From positions 1-5,905 of the forward strand of contig CAYJQF010000027.1 in NCBI GenBank assembly GCA_964372375.1: a stretch of 5,905 nucleotides of DNA, written 5' to 3'. This DNA is from SICV01 sp964372375 (GTDB lineage: Archaea > Nanobdellota > Nanobdellia > Pacearchaeales > GW2011-AR1). Shown in pieces: positions 1-4,174 of this stretch (positions within the stretch are counted from its first letter, which is position 1; the number at the start of each line of letters is the position of its first letter). A program made the translations under genes and the position numbers. A model generated the notes under the pieces. The model ran no database searches. It had not been told where the DNA came from and saw only the letters and a list, made by a program, of their open reading frames with translations.

Positions 1-2
1 AC

Positions 3-491
3 TATGGCAAACTCATTGTCTATCGTTTCCCAAAACAAAGCTTGGTCTTTGGCCCACAACAAATCATGAACAGAATTAATCAAGATCCCGAGATTTCCCA
101 GCAACTCTCACTCTGGGACCAGGGAGGCTCACAAGTCATTCGTGGCAATCTGCTTGTTATCCCGATTGAAGAATCACTCATCTATGTGCAACCACTCTAC
201 CTTAGAGCAACAGGCGGAAAAATCCCTGAACTCAAACGAGTGATTGTTGCGTACAAAAACAATATCGCAATGGAAGAGACTTTAGATGAAGCACTCGCAG
301 CCATCTTTGGCAGAACACCGCCTACGCAAGAAGTAAGAGCGGAAAGTGTGGTGGATGAAGAAAACCTCAGCAAGCAAGCCAAAGAACATTATGACCGCGC
401 TCAACAAGCAATCCGCGATGCAGACTGGGCACGCTATGGAGAAGAAATACGACGTCTTGGAGAAATTCTTGAACAAATGGCGCGCAAGTGA
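3..491 (+). CDS. UPF0182 family membrane protein, C-terminal end (5' truncated by window edge)
   Basis: The frame is open from base 3 to a TGA at 489-491, giving 162 codons with no start, so this is the tail of a longer gene entering from the left. The first residues read YGKLIVYRFPKQ, followed by QDPEISQQLSLWDQGGSQ, VIRGNLLVIPIEESLIYVQPLYL, and KIPELKRVIVAYKN. That order matches what I recall of the soluble C-terminal part of UPF0182 (COG1615) proteins, which are normally large, with several N-terminal membrane helices. Their biochemical role is not established. The last ~60 residues are a charged Glu/Lys/Arg-rich helical tail, a usual ending for this family. A TTG at 42 could be taken for a start, but homology-like sequence continues upstream of it, so I reject it. 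T-rich stretches just downstream (about 531-546) could end the transcript. Family call fairly sure; function unknown. Confidence 0.85.
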   Translation, partial: YGKLIVYRFPKQSLVFGPQQIMNRINQDPEISQQLSLWDQGGSQVIRGNLLVIPIEESLIYVQPLYLRATGGKIPELKRVIVAYKNNIAMEETLDEALAAIFGRTPPTQEVRAESVVDEENLSKQAKEHYDRAQQAIRDADWARYGEEIRRLGEILEQMARK

Positions 492-550
492 GAATGATAT
501 AAATGAATTGTAGCTATTAATGGCAATTCCTAGTTTTACCAGATTTTAGG

Positions 551-558
551 TTTAAATC
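551..558 (+). promoter_or_regulatory. TATA-like box ahead of the structured intergenic region
   Basis: TTTAAATC lies in non-coding DNA 60 bp after the UPF0182 stop and resembles the boxes of the real genes here. With the spacing seen elsewhere in the window, transcription would start near 580-582. No good open reading frame begins there; the inverted-repeat-rich region does. It is therefore a candidate promoter for a non-coding RNA. A chance TTTAAAT in AT-rich DNA is quite possible. Confidence 0.3.
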
Positions 559-672
559 ATGTAATAATCATTTTGAGTGTGCCCCTTGACGATTGTCCTT
601 AATGGCTCTCCGAGCTTGATTGGACTGTGTGCCCCTGCGTCATAACTCTCCTCAGCCCTTCGGTCTTCGTCG

Positions 673-699
673 GTCGACCGATACTTGCGTATGGTCGAC
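673..699. repeat. Bulged hairpin with SalI-like palindromic stem
   Basis: GTCGACC (673-679) pairs with GGTCGAC (693-699), then after one bulged G (680) ATAC (681-684) pairs with GTAT (689-692) around the loop TTGC (685-688). That is 11 base pairs with a single bulge, seen directly in the sequence. It lies just 5' of the larger nested inverted repeat and could be one arm of the same RNA or a stand-alone structure. Confidence 0.6.
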
Positions 700-704
700 G
701 ATTT

Positions 705-859
705 TAACAGGGCTTAACCGACTCCGAAAAATGAGCCTCTACTCTAAAGGTCTCCTTCTCATTTTTCTCCGTCCAAATTTTTTCTTCGAGGGTCTCGGCT
801 GTGGGTTGCCTCAGCCTCGCCCATCTCTGAAGAAAAAACTTCGGTTAAGCCCGATGTTA
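705..859. repeat. Nested inverted repeats forming a three-way junction
   Basis: The closing helix is a perfect 12-bp inverted repeat, GGGCTTAACCGA (710-721) with TCGGTTAAGCCC (841-852). After a 2-nt bulge it extends by TAACA (705-709) with TGTTA (855-859). Inside are two hairpins. GAAAAATGAG (726-735) pairs with CTCATTTTTC (758-767), 10 bp. TTTTTTCTTC (778-787) pairs with GAAGAAAAAA (829-838), 10 bp, and extends inward by GAG/CTC past one bulge. The latter also encloses GGCTG (797-801) with CAGCC (812-816). All pairings are read from the sequence; the three-way shape is inferred. The 12-bp arms could alternatively be terminal inverted repeats of a small degenerate element, but I see no clear target-site duplication outside them. 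Confidence 0.6.
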
Positions 860-890
860 GTTGCAATTTGGGAGCCCGCCTTTACAAAAA

Positions 891-898
891 TTTATATA
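891..898 (+). promoter_or_regulatory. TATA box of the VTT/DedA-like membrane-protein gene
   Basis: TTTATATA is preceded by an A-rich stretch (ACAAAAA) that could serve as the TFB-recognition element. Its centre is 26.5 nt upstream of the ATG at 921, so the transcript should begin at or next to the start codon. There is no Shine-Dalgarno sequence between box and ATG. Confidence 0.75.
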
Positions 899-920
899 AC
901 GGCGCAATATATGTGATACT

Positions 921-1478
921 ATGGGGAAAATTTTGTCTAAAATAAAATATCCTAAACTGCTGTTTCTAATATTAACGTTTGTCATTGCATATCTAATGTT
1001 TGTAGAGAGAGACTTCCCACTATTTCATAATCTTTTGTTAAGTTTAGGCTATTTTGGTACCTTCTTGGCAGGAGTATTTTTTACTTTTGGTTTTACAGCA
1101 GCACCAGCAACAGCTATATTGTTGATATTAGCAGGGGAACAAAATATTTTTTTCGCAGGCTTCATCGCAGGCTTTGGTGCACTAGTTGGTGACTTGATAA
1201 TATTCAAATTTATTAGGTATTCTTTTGCAGATGAAATTGAAAAACTATCTAAAGAAAAAGCATTAAACCACCTCAATAATAAAATTCCAAGTTTGTTAAA
1301 AAAATATTTTATTCCTGTTTTAGCTGGTTTTATAATTGCTTCCCCTTTGCCAGATGAGATTGGAGTTTCTTTATTGGCTGCTTCAACAACAATCTCAACA
1401 AGAGTGTTTTCTATTGTATCTTACATATTAAATACTGCTGGAATTTTTGTAATATTAATAATCGGGACTTTAATTTAA
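921..1478 (+). CDS. Small polytopic membrane protein, VTT/DedA-like
   Basis: The product is 185 residues and almost entirely hydrophobic. Membrane segments are visible at about 11-28, 36-56, 60-75, 77-97, 128-150 and 158-184, with a charged amphipathic stretch at about 101-127 (EIEKLSKEKALNHLNNK). Two conserved-looking patches fit the VTT/SNARE-associated (DedA) architecture. One is a Gly-rich segment ending GALVGDLIIFKF (about 87-98), like the G-x-x-x-GD motif. The other is ASPLPDEIGVSLL (about 141-153), in the place of the re-entrant proline/charged motif. DedA-type proteins are linked to lipid flipping or proton-coupled transport; whether this short version does the same is not known. The ATG at 921 is fixed by the TATA box at 891-898. 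The gene is markedly richer in A/T-ending codons than the UPF0182 gene on its left, and it sits between two structured islands, so later acquisition is possible. Membrane protein is certain; family is probable. Confidence 0.75.
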   Translation: MGKILSKIKYPKLLFLILTFVIAYLMFVERDFPLFHNLLLSLGYFGTFLAGVFFTFGFTAAPATAILLILAGEQNIFFAGFIAGFGALVGDLIIFKFIRYSFADEIEKLSKEKALNHLNNKIPSLLKKYFIPVLAGFIIASPLPDEIGVSLLAASTTISTRVFSIVSYILNTAGIFVILIIGTLI

Positions 1479-1588
1479 CGGCGGACTTTCTTGGCTAACG
1501 CCTCGAACCCCGTTGCGCTTTCCTCCCTTCGGTCGTCAGGGCACGTAACAGCGATTTAACGGTTCCGAAACCTTGCAGGTTTCTCTAC
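1479..1588. other. Second structured intergenic island
   Basis: This 110-bp gap between two convergent stop codons is GC-richer than the gene on its left. CCGTT (1510-1514) pairs with AACGG (1558-1562), flanked by AA/TT (1506-1507 with 1563-1564). Just inside, CGC (1516-1518) pairs with GCG (1551-1553), and CCCT (1525-1528) with AGGG (1538-1541). It shares short words with the island at 640-750: CCCTTCGGTC, CGATTTAAC, CCGAAA and CTACTC occur in the same order in both, at different spacings. No open reading frame of note. It may be a transcription end shared by the two genes or a diverged copy of an interspersed element. Confidence 0.4.
1567..1583 (-). terminator. Hairpin just downstream of the phosphoesterase gene
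   Basis: GAAACCT (1567-1573) and AGGTTTC (1577-1583) form a perfect 7-bp stem with a 3-nt loop, starting 5 nt past the phosphoesterase stop codon. No U-rich tract follows it on the minus strand, so it is not a classical intrinsic terminator. A role in 3'-end formation or mRNA stability is inferred only from position. Confidence 0.35.
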
Positions 1589-2200
1589 TCAAATCTCAAT
1601 AATCCTGCCTTGCCTGCCGACATTGATGACTCTCGTTTTTCCTATCAGCTGCTCAAAGCCGGAGGCCTCGTGAATATGGCCGTGCAGGAGGATATCGGGC
1701 TTGAATTCTTTGAGCGCCTTTGTTATTGCAGGAGAGCCGGGAATGCCTGAGAATTCAGAGATTGAATTGGAAGGGTGCATGTGAGTCACCATAATCTTCT
1801 TTTCAATGCCTTTCAAGGAAGCATGAGCTTTTTTGAGAGTTGCAAAGAGTTCTTTTTCAGTAATGGCCCCGGGGAAGGAGGGAGCATCTGAAGTGCCTCC
1901 TGCGCCAAAGAAGCCGACATGCTCATACTGTACGGCATAGCCATGAATGTTCTTGATGCCATACATCTGGGCGAGGAAGTCGGCGGTGGCAAATGAGTCA
2001 TGATTGCCGGGAATGATGAGCACCTTCTTGTTTTTCTCTTTAAAGGGTTTTATAATATCTGAGGTTTCCTTGTATCCGAGAATGTCACCGCATAAGACGA
2101 CGATGTCTACCTTTTCTTTTTCAGCTTTCTGAGCTAGTTTTCTGGTGAGCTTGGAATCTCCGTGCACATCCGATGCTGCCAAGATTTTGAGCCGTTTCAT
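1589..2200 (-). CDS. Calcineurin-like metallophosphoesterase (Icc/YfcE-like)
   Basis: The 203-residue product shows the full set of dinuclear metal-binding motifs of the calcineurin-like phosphoesterase fold in order: D11-x-H13 (SDVHGD), G38-D39 (CGDILG), G65-N-H-D68 (PGNHD), H140 in THMHP, and G174-H-x-H177 (HGHIHE). The C-terminal INVGRQG (193-199) is the usual closing strand. The length matches small single-domain enzymes of the Icc-related/YfcE type, cytosolic hydrolases of phosphomono- or diesters; the substrate cannot be read from sequence. The ATG at 2198-2200 lies 25.5 nt from the centre of a TTATAA box (2223-2228), supporting this start and a leaderless message. It is divergent from the membrane-anchored protein gene at 2274, with which it shares a 73-bp promoter region. 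Its 3' end converges on the VTT-like gene. Confidence 0.92.
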   Translation of the reverse strand: MKRLKILAASDVHGDSKLTRKLAQKAEKEKVDIVVLCGDILGYKETSDIIKPFKEKNKKVLIIPGNHDSFATADFLAQMYGIKNIHGYAVQYEHVGFFGAGGTSDAPSFPGAITEKELFATLKKAHASLKGIEKKIMVTHMHPSNSISEFSGIPGSPAITKALKEFKPDILLHGHIHEASGFEQLIGKTRVINVGRQGRIIEI

Positions 2201-2221
2201 GCTTTTTGAGAGGCAAGAGGG

Positions 2222-2229
2222 GTTATAAG
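2222..2229 (-). promoter_or_regulatory. TATA box of the phosphoesterase gene
   Basis: On the minus strand this reads CTTATAAC, centred 25.5 nt upstream of the ATG at 2200. It is back-to-back with the TTTAAATA box of the divergent gene, the box centres being only 23 bp apart, so two initiation complexes would probably compete for the same DNA. Confidence 0.65.
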
Positions 2230-2244
2230 GTTTTTCACGCCAGA

Positions 2245-2252
2245 TTTAAATA
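2245..2252 (+). promoter_or_regulatory. TATA box of the membrane-anchored protein gene
   Basis: A consensus TTTAAATA is centred 25.5 nt upstream of the ATG at 2274, predicting a leaderless transcript. There is no Shine-Dalgarno sequence in the spacer. Confidence 0.75.
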
Positions 2253-2273
2253 CTTTATTTCTCTTTATGAGAC

Positions 2274-2840
2274 ATGGCACATACCAAAAGATGGCCCCTT
2301 ATTGTTTCCCTTGTTGTGTTAGTAGTATTGCTCGGAGCAGCGTTTTTTTACTTTGCCTTAGCTGGACCTAACTATTCAACCGCTTATGCTTCCCAAGGAG
2401 CAGCAGGCACGCTCGTGAATCCTGTTGCGAAGCTGAGCACGGAAGAGGCAGTTGCGAAGTTTGATGAAAGTTTCGTATTTTATTTATTGTATGAGATTCA
2501 AGCGTATAACTTGCACACCCCTCCGTTAAGTACGAGTAAACCGAGCATTTTAGTGTATGTAGATGGTGATATGTATGCCGCTGAAATTAGTAAAGGCCTT
2601 ATTGCCGTACGAAAGGGGAATGTGGAGCATCCCGATATTATCATTCGGACAACCAAACTGGAAGGCGTGCTGATGTTGCAGGATAAAGCGCATATTACGC
2701 AGTCATTTCAAACGGGAGTGTCGAAGATTGAACTGGTAGCTTCAAAAACAACCTTGTTTGCGAAAGGTTATTTGAAATTATATACTTCATTGACGGGGAA
2801 AAGCATCACTGGTAATGTGATTCGTATCTATTCTGGATGA
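2274..2840 (+). CDS. N-terminally membrane-anchored protein with possible SCP2-like domain
   Basis: The product has 188 residues. After MAHTKRWP comes one strong hydrophobic helix (about 8-30), then a Gly/Ala/Ser-rich linker to about residue 50, so the rest is probably held outside the cell by an uncleaved anchor. The soluble part has a helix (STEEAVAKFDESFVFYLLYE) followed by alternating strands: ILVYVDGDMYAAEI, GLIAVRKG, HPDIIIRTT, a short helix with EGVLMLQD, and a late KIELVASKTTLFAKGYLKLY. A strand carrying G-x-hydrophobic repeats, then PDI-x-I, then a G-x-hydrophobic strand near the end, resembles SCP2/sterol-carrier-like domains that hold lipids. This is a pattern impression, not a firm assignment; no catalytic residues are apparent. 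The start is fixed by the TATA box at 2245-2252. It is divergent from the phosphoesterase and ends 124 bp before the winged-helix gene. Confidence 0.8.
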   Translation: MAHTKRWPLIVSLVVLVVLLGAAFFYFALAGPNYSTAYASQGAAGTLVNPVAKLSTEEAVAKFDESFVFYLLYEIQAYNLHTPPLSTSKPSILVYVDGDMYAAEISKGLIAVRKGNVEHPDIIIRTTKLEGVLMLQDKAHITQSFQTGVSKIELVASKTTLFAKGYLKLYTSLTGKSITGNVIRIYSG

Positions 2841-2925
2841 GTGCTCCTTTTGAATGTACACAGGAAATTGCTACTGTTTTAGATAACAAATCTTCAGAAA
2901 GATTTAAAAGGAACTCATGGAGTTG

Positions 2926-2949
2926 AATATATAGGTTGCATTATATGCA
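2926..2949 (+). promoter_or_regulatory. Promoter and candidate operator of the winged-helix gene
   Basis: AATATATA (2926-2933) is a TATA-like stretch 35 nt before the ATG at 2965, predicting a start near 2955 and a short leader. Immediately downstream TGCAT (2937-2941) and ATGCA (2945-2949) form a 5+3+5 palindrome, flanked by GTTG and CAAC half-sites with one extra base. It lies between box and predicted start, where a bound dimer would block the polymerase, so autoregulation by the winged-helix protein is a reasonable inference. An alternative box, GATTTAAAAG (2901-2910), would place the palindrome in the 5' leader. Confidence 0.4.
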
Positions 2950-2964
2950 TGCCAACATACTACG

Positions 2965-3231
2965 ATGAAAGACAATTTTGACATCTTTTTCAGGAGAAAA
3001 CCTGCCTTAATGCTGGTAGCTTTGAAAAAGATGACCCGCGCGCGGTATGGAAGCTTGCTGGCGAAGGAAGTAGATTGTACGTATTCTCATGCAGTTAAAA
3101 TTCTTCAGAGCTTGGAGCGGCTGGCTCTGGTTAATTTTGAAAAGAAAGGCAGGACTAAGCTGATTAAGCTGACCAAACGAGGACAGGAAATTGCGGATAA
3201 TATTGAAAATATTAAAAGATTGCTGGCGTAA
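2965..3231 (+). CDS. Small winged helix-turn-helix transcriptional regulator
   Basis: The 88-residue protein is a bare DNA-binding domain with no ligand domain. Helix 1 is about 12-24 (KPALMLVALKKMT) and helix 2 about 28-36. The recognition helix is about 39-53 (TYSHAVKILQSLERL), and the wing is LVNFEKKGRTKLIKLTKRG (about 55-73), with a final helix QEIADNIENIKRLL that could mediate dimerisation. The LVNFEKKGR / I-x-LTKRG pattern is typical of MarR/PadR-like and related archaeal winged-helix proteins. The targets are unknown. A palindrome in its promoter (2937-2949) suggests it controls itself. It lies between the membrane-anchored protein gene and a hypothetical gene with its own TATA box, so no operon is implied. 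No in-frame ATG occurs upstream before the TAG at 2932-2934, which supports this start. Confidence 0.87.
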   Translation: MKDNFDIFFRRKPALMLVALKKMTRARYGSLLAKEVDCTYSHAVKILQSLERLALVNFEKKGRTKLIKLTKRGQEIADNIENIKRLLA

Positions 3232-3252
3232 GCTTTCTAGACCGCCTCTATC

Positions 3253-3260
3253 TTTAAATA
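3253..3260 (+). promoter_or_regulatory. TATA box of the hypothetical gene at 3281
   Basis: A consensus TTTAAATA is centred 24.5 nt before the ATG at 3281, implying a leaderless message. Its position is the best evidence that the following short hypothetical gene is real. Confidence 0.72.
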
Positions 3261-3280
3261 TCTCTTGATCATCTGTTTTT

Positions 3281-3586
3281 ATGCACCAACGTTACTTTGC
3301 TCACCGCACTTCTAAAATAAAGAGGATTATGGCTTGGGAATGGGAGCAGTACGAGTTCATTGCTGATACGGAGAGACCTCGGTTTACTAATGTGTTATAT
3401 GATTATGAGTATTCGAATGAGTTGTTTGCGCGTGATTGGTTGAGAATGTCTTATTATGAAAGACAGCGCGCTTTAGCAGGTATAGAGAAACCGAATCGAT
3501 TTGAGCGCGCTGGTTTTTTTGAAGTTTTATTTGGAGATACAGTCTATGGTCGTCTGGTCGCTTCTTTCCGGGAACATGCTCATTAA
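3281..3586 (+). CDS. Hypothetical protein, 101 residues, rich in aromatic and charged residues
   Basis: I do not recognise this protein. It is soluble (no hydrophobic helix or signal peptide), with many Tyr, Phe, Trp, Arg and Glu residues: for example MAWEWEQYEFIADTE (17-31), NVLYDYEYSNELFARDWLRM (37-56), and SYYERQRALAGIEKPNRFE (57-75). Several amphipathic helices are likely. There is no cysteine, so it is not a zinc protein. The gene has a well-placed TATA box (3253-3260) and ends in TAA before a T6 tract. It converges on another unrecognised gene (3619-4059) with only 32 bp between the stops. The promoter position and closed codon structure argue that it is real; the function is open. Confidence 0.68.
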   Translation: MHQRYFAHRTSKIKRIMAWEWEQYEFIADTERPRFTNVLYDYEYSNELFARDWLRMSYYERQRALAGIEKPNRFERAGFFEVLFGDTVYGRLVASFREHAH

Positions 3587-3599
3587 AACTACTTAGTTC

Positions 3600-3605
3600 T
3601 TTTTT
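3600..3605 (+). terminator. Oligo-T terminator after the hypothetical gene
   Basis: A run of six T residues starts 14 nt after the stop codon at 3586, with further T-rich sequence after it. Archaeal polymerase commonly terminates at such non-template U-tracts without needing a hairpin. It lies inside the short gap between the two convergent genes. Confidence 0.45.
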
Positions 3606-3618
3606 GCTTTGAAATGTC

Positions 3619-4059
3619 TTACTCTTCTTTCTGCTTCCGTTGTTTGCTCCGATGTGTTTCTGCGAGCTGGTTTCCGATTCTGTAAATCTGTTCTTCGTAA
3701 CATTCAGGAAATAGATGGATAAAATGTTCTTCTTCTTGGTGCGGTTCTTGATATAGGGAGGGAATTGCTTCTCGTAAGTACCTTCTTTCAAATTCTATAT
3801 TTAATTCTTCTGCTTTAAGTTGTGGAAAGTCATGAATTCTTTGCTTTTCTGTTTCTCTCATCCATCTTTCTAGTTCGTTTTCTCTGCTTCGTGTATAGAA
3901 AAGAGCAACCACAGATTCATTAGGTCGTATGCCAAGAAAGAGCGAAGAACCATCTGTTTCTTGCTTACTGCTTGTTTCCCCTGGTTCTTCTTGCGCTCTT
4001 GCTTCAAGACGCCCTGCGAGGACTGTTTCTGTTATTGTTTCATGTACTGCAACATTCAT
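3619..4059 (-). CDS. Hypothetical charged protein, 146 residues, directly downstream of tRNA-Lys
   Basis: I do not recognise this protein. The reading frame stays open back to 4218, but that would run through the whole tRNA-Lys gene, so the first ATG after the tRNA (4057-4059) is the credible start. It gives 146 residues beginning MNVAVHETITETVLAGR. The N-terminal third is polar and low in complexity (EARAQEEPGETSSKQETDGSS). A short hydrophobic strand follows (SLFLGIRPNESVVALFYTRS), then long charged helices (ENELERWMRETEKQR; AEELNIEFERRYLREAIPSLYQEPHQEEEHF) and a basic tail (HRSKQRKQKEE). There is no membrane segment. The ATG is only 8 nt past the tRNA discriminator base, so it is either made from the tRNA transcript after 3' processing or from a promoter inside the tRNA gene. 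No Shine-Dalgarno is visible. Confidence 0.62.
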   Translation of the reverse strand: MNVAVHETITETVLAGRLEARAQEEPGETSSKQETDGSSLFLGIRPNESVVALFYTRSRENELERWMRETEKQRIHDFPQLKAEELNIEFERRYLREAIPSLYQEPHQEEEHFIHLFPECYEEQIYRIGNQLAETHRSKQRKQKEE

Positions 4060-4067
4060 GATTGTTA

Positions 4068-4142
4068 TGGCCTCGACGGGATTTGAACCCGCGACACCTG
4101 GATTAAGAGTCCAGTACTCTAACCGGGCTGAGCTACGAGGCC
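4068..4142 (-). tRNA. tRNA-Lys (anticodon CTT)
   Basis: On the minus strand the cloverleaf is complete. The acceptor GGCCTCG pairs perfectly with CGAGGCC, and the D stem GCTC/GAGT has one G-T wobble. The anticodon stem is CTGGA/TCCAG with loop CTCTTAA, giving anticodon CTT. The T stem is GCGGG/CCCGT with loop TTCAAAT. The 3' discriminator is A (4068) and CCA is not encoded. No intron. A TTTATAAA promoter lies 27.5 nt upstream, and a protein gene begins 8 nt after the 3' end. Confidence 0.96.
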
Positions 4143-4165
4143 TTATAGCTGTGATTAGAAGAGGA

Positions 4166-4173
4166 TTTATAAA
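4166..4173 (-). promoter_or_regulatory. TATA box of tRNA-Lys, abutting the receiver gene's stop codon
   Basis: The self-complementary TTTATAAA is centred 27.5 nt from the tRNA 5' end, the same distance as for tRNA-Gly in this window, so transcription should start at or within a few bases of the mature 5' end. It lies 1 nt past the stop codon (4175-4177) of the receiver-domain gene. Confidence 0.7.
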
Positions 4174-4174
4174 A

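Larger units (their letters stand above)
580..880 (+). ncRNA. Candidate structured non-coding RNA (unknown family)
   Basis: This is the body of the 429-bp gap between the UPF0182 gene and the membrane-protein gene. Base pairing read by eye gives an outer helix GGCTC(T)CC at 604-611 with GGGAGCC at 870-876 (one bulge). Next come a local hairpin at 673-699, a long helix 705-721 with 841-859, and two hairpins inside that helix (726-767 and 778-838). The helices nest without conflict, as in a multibranched RNA. The strand is inferred from the TATA-like box at 551-558; inverted repeats alone do not give a strand. I saw no hallmark of RNase P RNA, SRP RNA, rRNA or a C/D-box guide on either strand. 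It could instead be a degenerate mobile element or simply fold-prone DNA. A weak 98-codon frame crossing it (620-916) has no protein character. Confidence 0.28.

Noticed and set aside
577..645. Short frame beginning GTG near the predicted start at 580
   Set aside because: Only 22 codons with no protein character; GTG start and no supporting evidence beyond the nearby TATA-like box.
580..880. RNase P RNA or SRP RNA identity for the structured region
   Set aside because: I looked on both strands for the conserved core words of these RNAs and did not find them; the fold also does not resemble either.
620..916. 98-codon plus-strand frame from a TTG in the intergenic gap
   Set aside because: It runs through the nested inverted repeats and the TATA box of the next gene, has no promoter at the right distance, and its product shows no domain-like pattern. 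The frame is better explained by the structured region.
3387..3791. 134-codon minus-strand frame overlapping two genes
   Set aside because: It is antisense to the 3281 gene and out of frame with the 3619-4059 gene, with Asn/Lys/His-rich low-complexity content and no promoter.
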